A DNA stretch of 64,000 nt from Aquimarina sp. BL5 (GTDB taxonomy: Bacteria; Bacteroidota; Bacteroidia; Flavobacteriales; Flavobacteriaceae): positions 310,001-374,000 of the forward strand of contig NZ_CP031963.1 in the NCBI RefSeq assembly GCF_003443675.1, written 5' to 3'. Of the stretch, positions 1 to 8,084 are shown in pieces. Below the pieces are notes generated by a model that was not told the DNA's origin, made no database searches, and was given only the letters and a program-made list of their open reading frames with translations. Within the stretch, counting starts at the first letter, position 1, and each line of letters begins with the position of its first letter. A program made the position numbers and the translations under genes.

Positions 1-547
1 ATCTTTTATGATACGTTTATATACTTCTCTTGAATTATTTTCAATATTCCCAAGAACTAATTCCTTATATATAACCTTATGTATGATCTCTCTATCATCA
101 ACATCTGGAATTATAACATCAATACCGTATTTTTTAAGAGTTGTTCTATAGAAATCTTTTTCCATGGTAAACTTAGTACCTATAAGTGCAAGTTTTTGCA
201 ATCCTTTGGATTGAATTTTTTTTCCTGTAGCATCGGCAATATGTAGAAAGAGAATCGTTACGTTTTTAATTATTTCATCGCTACATAAGTGCATGGTATT
301 TGTGCAAAGAATTATTAAATCTGCTCCAGCATTTTCTAATTGTTTTGCTGATTTGATCATGTATTTAGTCAAACCATCCCAATCATCTTTTTTTTGTAAA
401 TTTTCAATTTCTGCAAAATCAACAGAAACCATAATAGATTTTGCAGAATGAAAACCACCTAATTCTTCTTTTTTTTTTGTTGATCAATTCATAATAAACT
501 GTTGAAGATTCCCAACTCATGCCTCCAATTAATCCTATTGTTTTCAT
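1..547 (-). pseudogene. Aspartate/glutamate racemase family gene, frameshifted at a 10-A run and cut by the window edge
   Basis: The minus strand from 547 encodes an N-terminus typical of aspartate/glutamate racemases (MKTIGLIGGMSWESS, then YYELIN). A run of ten A (plus positions 469-478 are T) then puts the frame out and a stop follows soon after. In another frame the family sequence resumes at 468 (EELGGFHSAK) and continues to position 1. It includes the first active-site region, LCTNTMH, with the catalytic Cys. Nine or twelve A would restore one reading frame. The second catalytic Cys should lie beyond the left edge. The start is 11 bases after the PhzF stop, so it is the last visible gene of the ArsR operon. 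It could be a real pseudogene, a phase-variable or slippage-corrected gene, or a sequencing error in the homopolymer. Confidence 0.75.
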
Positions 548-558
548 AATTTATTCCT

Positions 559-1344
559 TTATATTTCTATTTCCCCAATTAAATATGGAACTGAATATCC
601 ACTAAGAAAAACACGGTTTCCCACTAATTTGCAATCAAGTTCGCCACCCCGCTTGGATAATTGATGTGCTTTAAGTGCTGTTTTACCAAGTTTTTCTGCC
701 CAAAATGGAACTAAAGCAGCATGAGCGGAGCCCGTAACGGGATCTTCTAGAGGAATTTCAGGATTAGCATCGAATACTCTGGATACAAAATCCGAATTTT
801 CACCTTCAGTAGTAATTATGGTACATAAATAGGGGAGTCCTTTCAGAAGTTCTAACTTTGGTTCTTCTGCTAATACTTCTTCTTCAGAGCCAACAGTTAT
901 AATAAGATCTCTTCCAGCAAAAGCTTTTAACGGTTTAGCTTGGAAAGCTTCAAATACTTCTTTAGGAATATCAACAGGTTTAGGAGGTCGAGAAGGGAAA
1001 TCTAATGTAATAGATCCGTTATCTTCTTTTTTAGCTTTTAGGATACCACTTTTAGAAGAAAATGTTACTTCATTAATTGTAGTGTCTATATAATTAAAAA
1101 TTACATAAGCAGAAGCTAAGGTTGCGTGACCACATAAATCAATTTCTGCATAGGGCATAAACCATCTAATCTCATAGATGTCATCTTTTTTTACAAAATA
1201 GCCTGTCTCAGCAAGATTATTTTCGATGGCAATGTTTAATAAAGTCTCATCATCCAACCAATGAGGTAAATGGCAGATAGCAGCTGGATTACCTCCAAAG
1301 AGTTTTTGCGTAAATGCATCGATCTGGTATATTGGAATTTTCAT
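559..1344 (-). CDS. PhzF family isomerase/epimerase-like protein
   Basis: A 261-aa PhzF-family protein, close to the usual length (about 260-300). PhzF-fold enzymes are diaminopimelate-epimerase-like proteins; PhzF itself isomerises a dihydroanthranilate in phenazine synthesis, but most homologues have unknown substrates. Visible marks are GGNPAAIC near residue 17, the acidic residue in NLAETGYF (Glu46, the equivalent of the catalytic Glu), DLCGHATLASAY near 69-80 and the late DPVTGSAHAAL motif. It starts 4 bases after the SDR stop and ends 11 bases before the racemase start, so the three are probably one transcript. No phenazine genes are nearby, so a role in phenazines is not supported. The neighbouring racemase suggests small acid or amino-acid chemistry (inference). 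Confidence 0.85.
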   Translation of the reverse strand: MKIPIYQIDAFTQKLFGGNPAAICHLPHWLDDETLLNIAIENNLAETGYFVKKDDIYEIRWFMPYAEIDLCGHATLASAYVIFNYIDTTINEVTFSSKSGILKAKKEDNGSITLDFPSRPPKPVDIPKEVFEAFQAKPLKAFAGRDLIITVGSEEEVLAEEPKLELLKGLPYLCTIITTEGENSDFVSRVFDANPEIPLEDPVTGSAHAALVPFWAEKLGKTALKAHQLSKRGGELDCKLVGNRVFLSGYSVPYLIGEIEI

Positions 1345-1348
1345 AAGG

Positions 1349-1945
1349 TTAATAAATTTTTAGAATTTGACCTGTATTTTTATTAGTTAGTATATACTCA
1401 TATATTTTTACAACATCTTGAATTTCTACAGGTAAATATCCCGCAAATTTCTGATCTTTAGGGAAATCACCGGCTATTGCTCCAGGAGCTACAGTATTAA
1501 GTCGAATACCACGAGTTAGTTCCTGGGAAGCTGCATTAACAAAACTATGAATGGCACCGTTAACCAAAGAAAGTGCTACAGCATTTGGTTCATAATGTTC
1601 AGCAAGAATACCTGTGGTTAATGTAATAGAACCATTTTCTTTAAGATAATCTTTAGCTATGTGAACAAGATTTACCTGTCCCATTAATTTGCTTTTAATT
1701 CCCATGTAATAATCTTCTTCCTCGAGATCAGAAAGTGATTTCCATGAAGCGGTACCAGCAGCATTAATGACAGCATCTAGTTTGGGCAATTTCTTAAAAA
1801 GTAATTTTATAGAGTTTTTGTCTGTAATGTCAATAGGATAGGAGCTACTGTTTCTATGTGCGCCGTATACTTCGTTGGTTTTTTTAAGATAATTGTAAAT
1901 TTCTTTTCCTATGGTTCCGGTTGCTCCTATAATTAAAATCTTCAT
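1349..1945 (-). CDS. Short-chain dehydrogenase/reductase, atypical active site
   Basis: A 198-aa Rossmann protein beginning MKILIIGATGTIGKE, which holds the GxxGxxG-type nucleotide-binding loop, with DAVINAAG at about 57-64 as the NAG-like motif. It is shorter than classical SDRs (about 250 aa). Where a classical SDR has YxxxK the sequence reads ALSLVNGAIHSF, so the catalytic Tyr/Lys pair appears to be missing, as in the short SDR subgroup with a VNGA motif. It probably binds NAD(P), but its activity is uncertain. It lies between ArsR and PhzF in the same orientation. The 40-bp gap upstream carries a copy of the operator dyad found before arsR, so SDR-PhzF-racemase may have its own ArsR-controlled promoter. 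Confidence 0.8.
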   Translation of the reverse strand: MKILIIGATGTIGKEIYNYLKKTNEVYGAHRNSSSYPIDITDKNSIKLLFKKLPKLDAVINAAGTASWKSLSDLEEEDYYMGIKSKLMGQVNLVHIAKDYLKENGSITLTTGILAEHYEPNAVALSLVNGAIHSFVNAASQELTRGIRLNTVAPGAIAGDFPKDQKFAGYLPVEIQDVVKIYEYILTNKNTGQILKIY

Positions 1946-1951
1946 AATTAT

Positions 1952-1974
1952 ATATTTAGTTTTGTAAATATGTT
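1952..1974 (-). promoter_or_regulatory. Probable ArsR operator before the SDR gene
   Basis: A dyad with half-sites ATATTTA and TAAATAT and a 6-base spacer GTTTTG. The 23-bp sequence differs by only one base from the site before arsR at 2312-2334. A match this close, in the only two promoter-sized gaps beside arsR, strongly suggests one regulator binds both. A second palindrome, CTATAAAA-T-TTTTATAG at 1976-1992, overlaps the arsR stop. Confidence 0.6.
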
Positions 1975-1986
1975 TCTATAAAATTT

Positions 1987-2298
1987 TTATAGATTATCTT
2001 TCATTTCAGTAATATATTCCTGAATCATCTGTTCATTCCTTTTAAAATAAGTCCATTTCCCATGTCTGGTTGGTATAAGCAAACCAGCTTTATGCATCGT
2101 AGCTAAATAATGAGAAATAGTAGGTTGTGATAAGCCAGACTTATCTTGAATTAATTGGCCACAAACTCCAAAATCAAAGTGTCCTAATTCTACATGTGGT
2201 GGAAAATTAGAATCCGGATCTTTTAACCACTGCAGTATATCTAACCTAGTGGAATTTGCCAAAGCCTTTTTTATTACTAATACTTTTTCCTTATTCAC
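1987..2298 (-). CDS. ArsR-family winged-helix transcriptional regulator
   Basis: A 103-aa winged-helix protein: ALANSTRLDILQWL near residue 12, the recognition-helix region KSGLSQPTISHYLATMHKAGL near 53-74, and a wing ending in KWTYFKRN. The length fits ArsR/SmtB regulators. The metal-binding ELCVCD motif is not evident (the nearest text is FGVCGQLIQ), so the ligand is unknown. The start is GTG at 2298; an in-frame TGA lies two codons upstream, so no longer version exists. It heads a minus-strand operon with SDR, PhzF and a racemase-like gene. Matching dyads before this gene and before the SDR gene suggest autoregulation and control of the operon. Confidence 0.85.
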   Translation of the reverse strand: MNKEKVLVIKKALANSTRLDILQWLKDPDSNFPPHVELGHFDFGVCGQLIQDKSGLSQPTISHYLATMHKAGLLIPTRHGKWTYFKRNEQMIQEYITEMKDNL

Positions 2299-2301
2299 GA
2301 G

Positions 2302-2334
2302 TCAAATATACATATTTAGTTTTATAAATATGTT
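2302..2334 (-). promoter_or_regulatory. arsR promoter with overlapping operator dyad
   Basis: On the minus strand TATATTTG (2309-2302) matches the Bacteroidota -7 consensus TAnnTTTG. Directly upstream is the dyad CATATTTA-N6-TAAATATG (2311-2332, 8-bp perfect arms). The -7 element is only 4 bases from the GTG start, so the transcript would be almost leaderless. A clear -33 element was not seen. Binding of a repressor at the dyad would block the promoter. Confidence 0.5.
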
Positions 2335-2381
2335 ATCTTAACAAGATTTTATTTAAAACACTTGTAAGTGTCTAAATCACG

Positions 2382-3416
2382 TTACGAGTTTTTTATTAAG
2401 ACATTAGTGTATCTATTAAGATTTTTTAGGACCATTTCACTTCCTTTTACAACAACTTCCAACGGATTTTCTCCTTTGTAAACAGGTAATTCTGTAGCCC
2501 TAGAGAATCTTTTATCAAGACCTCTAAGCATAGATCCACCTCCGGTTAAGAAAATACCGGTATTATATATATCTGCAGAAATTTCAGGAGGAATATCTGA
2601 TAACGTATCTAGTACTGCATTTTCTATCTGTGTAATGGATTTATCCAGACTTTTAGCAATTTCTTTATGAGTAATATAAACTTGTTTCGGCTTACCTGTT
2701 AGCATATCTCTACCTTGTACAGGTATTTTTTCTGGTGGTGATTCTAATATATCTAAAGCAGAACCAATCTTAATTTTAATATCCTCAGCAGTACCTTCTC
2801 CAATATGCAAATTATGGTTTTCTCTTATGTACTGAATGATGTCCTCGTTAAACACATTTCCTGCTATTTTTACTGACTGGCCTGATATAATTCCGCCAAG
2901 TGTAATTACTGCAATTTCTGTAGTACCTCCTCCAATATCTATTACCATATGTCCCTTAGGTTGTAGGACATCAATTCCAGCTCCAATTGCTGCGGCCATA
3001 GGTTCTGCAATTAAGTATACTTTTTTTGCATTAAGACGTTTAGCAGAGTCTCTTACGGCTCGCATTTCTACTTTAGTGATTCCACAGGGAATTGCTATGA
3101 TCATTTTGTAAGATTTAATAAAAATAGCACTGCTTATATCAGATAGTGTCTTGATGAGAATTTTGAGCATCTTCTCGGATAAATCAAAATTGGCAATGAC
3201 TCCATTTCTTAGCGGATAAAAGGTTTTAATATTCTTATGAATTTTGCCCCGCATATAACTAGCCTCTTTCCCGACTGCGATTATTTTTCCGCTAATTCTG
3301 TTAACAGCTATAATCGAAGGAGCATCGATTGCTATTTTACCTTTGTGTGTTATTAGCGTGTTAGTTGTTCCTAGATCTACTGCTATTTTATCAGTTAAAA
3401 AATCAAAAAAGCCCAT
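2382..3416 (-). CDS. MreB/Mbl-family actin-like cell shape protein (stand-alone paralogue)
   Basis: A 344-aa bacterial actin homologue, full length for MreB. The ATPase motifs are visible: KIAVDLGTTNTLI near residue 10 (phosphate 1), AEPMAAAIGAG near 137, MVIDIGGGTTEIAV near 157 (phosphate 2) and LTGGGSMLRGL near 288 (adenosine loop). MreB filaments guide cell-wall synthesis at the inner membrane. mreC, mreD, pbp2 and rodA, which normally follow mreB, are absent here, and the sequence is more divergent than a canonical MreB (for example MIIAIPCGITKVEMRAV where canonical proteins have a G-T--ERRA-type motif). I read it as a second MreB-like paralogue rather than the main copy. Confidence 0.8.
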   Translation of the reverse strand: MGFFDFLTDKIAVDLGTTNTLITHKGKIAIDAPSIIAVNRISGKIIAVGKEASYMRGKIHKNIKTFYPLRNGVIANFDLSEKMLKILIKTLSDISSAIFIKSYKMIIAIPCGITKVEMRAVRDSAKRLNAKKVYLIAEPMAAAIGAGIDVLQPKGHMVIDIGGGTTEIAVITLGGIISGQSVKIAGNVFNEDIIQYIRENHNLHIGEGTAEDIKIKIGSALDILESPPEKIPVQGRDMLTGKPKQVYITHKEIAKSLDKSITQIENAVLDTLSDIPPEISADIYNTGIFLTGGGSMLRGLDKRFSRATELPVYKGENPLEVVVKGSEMVLKNLNRYTNVLIKNS

Positions 3417-3730
3417 AGTTATTGGTTAAGTTAGATTGATTTGAGTTGTATAAATATTAAATAGTTCGATCATATTCATACATTTGGGTTGCTAATTCAT
3501 GATAACTCTTATAAACATATAATATTGTAGGTTTTTTGTAAACACTTAATAGTCAGTGTTTTGAAAATTGTTTTGTTTCAAAATATGATTTATAAGTAGT
3601 TAGGAGAAAATTTTGAGTAATTTTTTCTTTGGTATTATTTTTAAGTATGTTTTAGGTTTTATTTAGTGCCTTGTAAAATTTTTATCACTTACTATCGTTT
3701 TCCAGATAGTTTCTTTTATTTTTGCTGCTA
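3417..3730. other. Gene-free divergent region between the mreB-like gene and porQ
   Basis: About 310 bases with no credible ORF. It must hold the promoters for the two divergent genes. The only clear structure is an inverted repeat, TTTTGAAA (3559-3566) and TTTCAAAA (3576-3583), with a 9-base spacer, which could be a regulator site. No standard promoter pair could be assigned. Confidence 0.4.
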
Positions 3731-4750
3731 ATGATGCGTAAATACATATTTCTGGTACTACTTTTTTTTACCGCTTTGACCTATTCACAAATAGGAGGGA
3801 GATATACCTATCAATTCTTGAATTTGGTTTCGTCTCCAAGACAGGCAGCACTTGGTGGTAAGTACGTTACTGGTTATAATATGGACCCTACTTCTGCGAT
3901 GCTTAATCCAGCAGCGATTAATATCGATATGGATAATCAATTAGCTGTAAACTATGTGAATTATATTGCCGATGTTAACTATGGGTCTGTATCATATGCA
4001 AAAGCTTTTGGAGAAAAAAGACGAGTATTCCATGCCGGAATCACCTATATAAATTATGGTAAGTTTGATGGTTTTGATGAATTTGGAAATGAAACCGGAG
4101 ATTTTGGAGCTGGTGAAGTAGCAATATCAGTAGGATACGGATATGCTATACCTAATTCGAATTTTCATGTAGGTGCCAGCGGAAAATTTATTTCTTCGAA
4201 GTTAGAGCAATATACATCCTTGGGTGGTGCATTAGATCTAGGTTTGATATATCATAATCCTGATTCAAAATTTGATTTTGGACTAGCTGTTCGTAACTTG
4301 GGGACACAATTTACCACGTATGAGAATACAAGAGAGGATTTACCACTATCAGTGGATATGGGATTTGCTCAAACATTAAAAAATGTTCCAATCCGATGGA
4401 ATCTAACTCTTGAAAATTTACAGGTATGGGATGTAGCATTCCGAAATCCTGCACGGGATATTACGGATCTAGAAGGAAATGTGGAAGCTGATGATCCTGG
4501 TTTTTTAAATAATGCGTTGCGCCACGTGGTGGTAGGGTTGGAGTTTTTTCCAGAAAGTGGATTTAATATTCGCTTAGGGTATAATTTCAGAAGATCTGAA
4601 GAATTAAGAATAGAAGATCAACGATCATTTGCAGGACTTAGCGGTGGATTTTCTCTAAAACTTGGTAAATTTAGATTTGCTTATTCTTATGCTCGTTACA
4701 ATTCTGCAGCTTCTTCCAGTACTTTTGGTGTAAATGTAAATCTTCAATAG
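3731..4750 (+). CDS. porQ: Type IX secretion system protein PorQ
   Basis: Encodes about 339 aa starting with a signal peptide (MRKYIFLVLLFFTALTYSQ), followed by a beta-barrel-like protein with the PorQ signature GGRYTYQFLNL and SSPRQAALGGK. PorQ is an outer-membrane part of the type IX secretion system and works with PorU/PorV/PorZ in attaching cargo at the cell surface. An upstream TTG at 3722 is in frame, but ATG at 3731 (or 3734) gives a better signal peptide. The stop overlaps the cmk GTG start by one base, the familiar porQ-cmk order of Bacteroidota. The two sorting-domain proteins at 27686-35316 are expected clients of this system. Confidence 0.9.
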   Translation: MMRKYIFLVLLFFTALTYSQIGGRYTYQFLNLVSSPRQAALGGKYVTGYNMDPTSAMLNPAAINIDMDNQLAVNYVNYIADVNYGSVSYAKAFGEKRRVFHAGITYINYGKFDGFDEFGNETGDFGAGEVAISVGYGYAIPNSNFHVGASGKFISSKLEQYTSLGGALDLGLIYHNPDSKFDFGLAVRNLGTQFTTYENTREDLPLSVDMGFAQTLKNVPIRWNLTLENLQVWDVAFRNPARDITDLEGNVEADDPGFLNNALRHVVVGLEFFPESGFNIRLGYNFRRSEELRIEDQRSFAGLSGGFSLKLGKFRFAYSYARYNSAASSSTFGVNVNLQ

Positions 4751-5457
4751 TGGATAGAAAAATAATCATTGCAATAGACGGTCATTCATCTACTGGTAAA
4801 AGCACTGTAGCTAGACAATTGGCAAAAGAATTAGGATATATTTATGTGGATACAGGGGCTATGTATCGAGCCGTTACTTTATATGCTATGCGACATAAGT
4901 TTATCGATGAGTCTGAGATTGATAAAAAAGCATTAGAACAGAGCCTTCATTTAATTAATATTAGGTTTGAGGTTAGTTCGGAAACAGGGCTTGCGGAAGT
5001 AATGTTGAATGATGAAAATGTAGAAAAAGAAATAAGAACGCTAGAGGTTTCTAGACAAGTAAGCCCAATTGCTGCTATATCAATGGTTCGAAGAAAATTG
5101 GTAGAACAACAACAATTAATGGGTAAAGACAGAGGAATAGTGATGGATGGCAGAGATATTGGAACAGTTGTTTTTCCGAATGCAGAATTGAAATTATTTA
5201 TGACAGCAACCGCAAAAGATAGGGCAGAGCGGAGGTATAATGAACTTTTGGAAAGAGGAGAAAATGTTAGTTATGAAGATGTTCTAAAAAATGTAGTTAA
5301 TAGAGATCATATCGATAGTACAAGAAAAGATTCTCCACTTCGCAAGGCTGATGATGCTATAACAATTGATAATTCTAATCTTACTCTTGTAGAACAATTT
5401 GATCAAATACATACTATAGCAAAGGATGCTATCGCCCAAAAAAACTTATTAAGCTAA
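4750..5457 (+). CDS. cmk: Cytidylate kinase
   Basis: A 235-aa P-loop kinase: GHSSTGKSTVA near residues 10-20 binds ATP phosphates, DTGAMYRAVT near 36-45 and GRDIGTVVFP near 134-143 are CMP-kinase signatures, and the RKDSPLRKADDA segment is the family's C-terminal motif. It phosphorylates CMP/dCMP with ATP in pyrimidine salvage, in the cytoplasm. It starts with GTG whose G is the last base of the porQ stop codon, which indicates translational coupling. The length fits the family (about 225-235). Confidence 0.95.
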   Translation: MDRKIIIAIDGHSSTGKSTVARQLAKELGYIYVDTGAMYRAVTLYAMRHKFIDESEIDKKALEQSLHLINIRFEVSSETGLAEVMLNDENVEKEIRTLEVSRQVSPIAAISMVRRKLVEQQQLMGKDRGIVMDGRDIGTVVFPNAELKLFMTATAKDRAERRYNELLERGENVSYEDVLKNVVNRDHIDSTRKDSPLRKADDAITIDNSNLTLVEQFDQIHTIAKDAIAQKNLLS

Positions 5458-5493
5458 TAGTAAATAATAAGTTTTTCCTTAGACTTCTTATTC

Positions 5494-5808
5494 CTACTCT
5501 TTAGGTTCCCTAAGTTCATAGAAAGTCATTTTTCCTTTCACCCATTCTATTAGTTCTTTTTTTTCATTCTTTTCCTTAACTAATAGTACACGATTAAGAA
5601 TAAGTGTTTTGTCTTCGAAAGTATATCTTAGGGGAATAGTGGTATCAGTAATAGCATATAGAGGTGTTTCCTTAAGAATTTTGTATTCCTTGCCATTGTT
5701 CATGACCACAATTTTTTTGGATTCAAAAATAATATTGGTTTTAGATAAAGCCTGCCCATACCCAGATATTACCAACATTAAGAAGAATGAAAATAAAATC
5801 GATTTCAT
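5494..5808 (-). CDS. Small secreted protein of unknown function
   Basis: A 104-aa protein with a clear signal peptide (MKSILFSFFLMLVISGYGQA), so probably periplasmic or surface exposed. The mature part of about 85 residues is rich in Lys and beta-prone (KKIVVMNNGKEYKIL, TFEDKTLILNRVLLV). No Cys residues or known domain could be seen. It is convergent with cmk across a 36-bp gap. The signal peptide supports a real gene, but the function is unknown. Confidence 0.6.
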   Translation of the reverse strand: MKSILFSFFLMLVISGYGQALSKTNIIFESKKIVVMNNGKEYKILKETPLYAITDTTIPLRYTFEDKTLILNRVLLVKEKNEKKELIEWVKGKMTFYELREPKE

Positions 5809-5953
5809 AATTATTTACAGATTTGGATTGTGTGTGTTACGGTAAAACCTCAAATTTAAACATTTTATTGTTTTTGACCAGTATTTTTCAAGAAACACTT
5901 AAATTTTATTAATTTATCGATGGAACGTTCGAAATTTTTAATAAATATTTATC

Positions 5954-5990
5954 AAAAAAAAGGCCATCCACTAGCATTTTGGAAGGCCTA
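5954..5990 (-). terminator. Rho-independent terminator of the BON/LysM gene
   Basis: Read on the minus strand: AGGCC-T-TCCA pairs with TGGA-T-GGCCT around the loop, followed by a T run (plus 5954-5960). It lies 29 bases after the LysM gene stop. Confidence 0.75.
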
Positions 5991-6018
5991 TATTATAAAG
6001 TATGTTTTAAAATGTATC

Positions 6019-6396
6019 TTATAGATTAGGGATAATTAATTCTTGATCAGGATGAATAACATCAGGATTCTTAAGAATATGAGTGTTTGCAGCAAAAATC
6101 TCCTTGTACTTCATTGGGTCTTTAAAGTAGTGCTTCGCTATTTTACTTAAAGACTCTCCACTTTTTACAGTATGTCTGTGATATACAGATGTATCTGCTA
6201 CATCAATATCCGCTACAATATCAGCAGGGGCTTCTCCTCCAATTTCTTTTATCTTATCCCAAAGTTGATTTTTTTCATATTGAGTATTTGCAGTTCCTTT
6301 TACTTTAAGTACTCCATTATCTTCAGAAACGTCTCCATTTTGGATATTCAATTCTTGTCCTAGATCCAAAACATCTTGATATTTTGCTTTAACCAT
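6019..6396 (-). CDS. BON-LysM protein resembling Kbp (YgaU)
   Basis: A 125-aa protein without a signal peptide. Residues about 1-65 resemble a BON domain (GVLKVKGTANTQYEKNQLW) and about 74-124 are a LysM domain (HTVKSGESLSKIAKHYF, ending DQELIIPNL). This BON-then-LysM order and small size match E. coli Kbp/YgaU (149 aa), a cytoplasmic potassium-binding protein, rather than a cell-wall enzyme. The assignment to Kbp is by architecture only. The gene is divergent from truA and followed by a clear terminator, so it is probably monocistronic. Confidence 0.75.
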   Translation of the reverse strand: MVKAKYQDVLDLGQELNIQNGDVSEDNGVLKVKGTANTQYEKNQLWDKIKEIGGEAPADIVADIDVADTSVYHRHTVKSGESLSKIAKHYFKDPMKYKEIFAANTHILKNPDVIHPDQELIIPNL

Positions 6397-6548
6397 AACT
6401 AAGTTGATTTTATAAATTATTAATTAGATTTACTCAAATATAATAATTTATAAAATTGATTTTATATAATTTACTGATTAAAAAACATCTTATAATCGAT
6501 GAAATGCATAATTTATCTATATTCGAATGCTTATAAATAAAAGTCAAT

Positions 6549-7346
6549 ATGTTTCGAAAACGATTCTATTATATTATCCAATTACAATATTTGGGATTTA
6601 GATATCATGGATGGCAAAAACAACCAAATGTGAATACTTTACAACGAATGGTAGAACGTACTATAAATTATGTATTGGAGACCAAAGATTTTAAGGTGTT
6701 AGCAGCTGGGCGAACAGATGCTAAAGTTTCGGCAAATGAAGCTTATATAGAATTGTTTGTGGATCATACGCCATTAGAACTAAAGGATTTTTTTGATTTA
6801 TTTAATCAAAATCTACCACAGGATATAAGAGCTATAAGCATACAGGAGACAGATGAGCAATTTAATATCATACAACATCCAAAAATAAAAGAGTACATAT
6901 ATCTTTTTACTTTTGGTAAAAAGTTTCATCCTTTTAGTGCGCCATTTATGTATAATATCACGGAAGATCTTAATATTGATTTAATGGTAACAGCAGCCAA
7001 ATTATTTGAAGGAAAGCATAATTTCAGATCCTATTGCCATAGACCGAATGAGAATACAATTGTACATGGAGAAATTATACAATGTGAAATTGTAAAGAAT
7101 ACTTTATATACAGCTAGTTTTTTTCCGGAAGAAAGTTATTTACTTCGAGTAAAGGGAGAAGGGTTTAAAAGAAACCAAATTCGATTGATGATGGGAGTAT
7201 TATTAGATCTGGGAAAAGGCAAAATAGATATAGATTTTATTAAACAGACATTAGATCCGGATAGAGAAAAGATAACTTTAGAACATATTGTTCCAGGTTC
7301 CGGATTGATTTTAAATTCAGTAACACTTAAAAATGAAATATTATGA
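6549..7346 (+). CDS. TruA-like tRNA pseudouridine synthase, divergent active site
   Basis: A 265-aa protein of the TruA family, which makes pseudouridine at positions 38-40 of tRNA anticodon arms. The N-terminus (YYIIQLQYLGFRYHGWQKQP) and KGEGFKRNQIRLMMGVLLD near 205 are family marks. The catalytic Asp is kept (Asp57 in GRTDAKVSA), but canonical TruA reads GRTDxGVHA, so two conserved positions differ. It may be a second TruA-type enzyme with other RNA targets (inference). The stop overlaps the next ATG (ATGA), coupling it to the MOSC gene. Confidence 0.8.
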   Translation: MFRKRFYYIIQLQYLGFRYHGWQKQPNVNTLQRMVERTINYVLETKDFKVLAAGRTDAKVSANEAYIELFVDHTPLELKDFFDLFNQNLPQDIRAISIQETDEQFNIIQHPKIKEYIYLFTFGKKFHPFSAPFMYNITEDLNIDLMVTAAKLFEGKHNFRSYCHRPNENTIVHGEIIQCEIVKNTLYTASFFPEESYLLRVKGEGFKRNQIRLMMGVLLDLGKGKIDIDFIKQTLDPDREKITLEHIVPGSGLILNSVTLKNEIL

Positions 7347-7993
7347 AAGTAGTATCTACTAATATTGGAGAACCGCAGACTATTTCATGGAGAGGGAAAG
7401 AAGTAAAGACAGGGATTTATAAATACCCCGTTATAGAACCTATTTTTCTTGATACCGAAGATGTAAAAGGTGATCACGTTATGGATCGGCGTGTTCATGG
7501 CGGTGTTGACAAAGCCTGTTATTTATATGCAGCAGAACATTATCCATACTGGAAAGGCAAATATCCTGATCTAGATTGGAGTTATGGTATGTTTGGTGAA
7601 AACCTTACGGTTTTGGGGCTAGATGAAGGTATTATTAAAATAGGAGATGTATATCAATTAGGAGATGCCATAGTTCAGGTTTCGCAACCAAGACAACCTT
7701 GTTATAAATTAGGAGTGCGTTTCGGAACACAAACTGTTTTAAAACAGTTTATCGAAGCCATGATGCCAGGTGTTTATCTAAGAGTTTTGACTTCTGGAGA
7801 AGTTAAAACAGACGATGTTTTGATGGCAGAGGAAATACATAAGGATGGAATATCTATTCGTGATATGTATCGATTGCTTTATGATCAAAATTCATATTTA
7901 GATTTGGCTAAAAAAGCACTTGACAATCCTTTTGTTACCGTAAACAACAAGAAAAGTATCTTGAATCGGTATGGGAGTTCCATTTCTAAATAA
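7343..7993 (+). CDS. MOSC domain protein (YiiM-like)
   Basis: A 216-aa MOSC-domain protein. MOSC proteins carry or transfer sulfur for molybdenum-cofactor enzymes; stand-alone YiiM-type proteins reduce N-hydroxylated compounds. Visible marks are VHGGVDKACY (51-60), the FGENLT motif (84-89) and the conserved Cys120 in SQPRQPCYKLG, the likely Mo-ligand or sulfur-carrying residue. Its ATG overlaps the TruA stop, so both are made from one transcript, although no shared pathway is evident. Confidence 0.85.
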   Translation: MKVVSTNIGEPQTISWRGKEVKTGIYKYPVIEPIFLDTEDVKGDHVMDRRVHGGVDKACYLYAAEHYPYWKGKYPDLDWSYGMFGENLTVLGLDEGIIKIGDVYQLGDAIVQVSQPRQPCYKLGVRFGTQTVLKQFIEAMMPGVYLRVLTSGEVKTDDVLMAEEIHKDGISIRDMYRLLYDQNSYLDLAKKALDNPFVTVNNKKSILNRYGSSISK

Positions 7994-8084
7994 AAAGATA
8001 ATTGTTAAGTATTGATTATCATAAAGAAAGTAAAAAGAAATCAACGTATACAATAGATTAAGGAAGAATAAGGCCCCTTTATTA

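Noticed and set aside
466..482. Programmed -1 frameshift at A AAA AAG
   Set aside because: The -1 frame reads AAG AAG AAT TAG and stops at once; the family frame needs +1 or the loss of one A.
559..1344. Phenazine biosynthesis locus
   Set aside because: PhzF homologues are widespread and no other phz genes are present.
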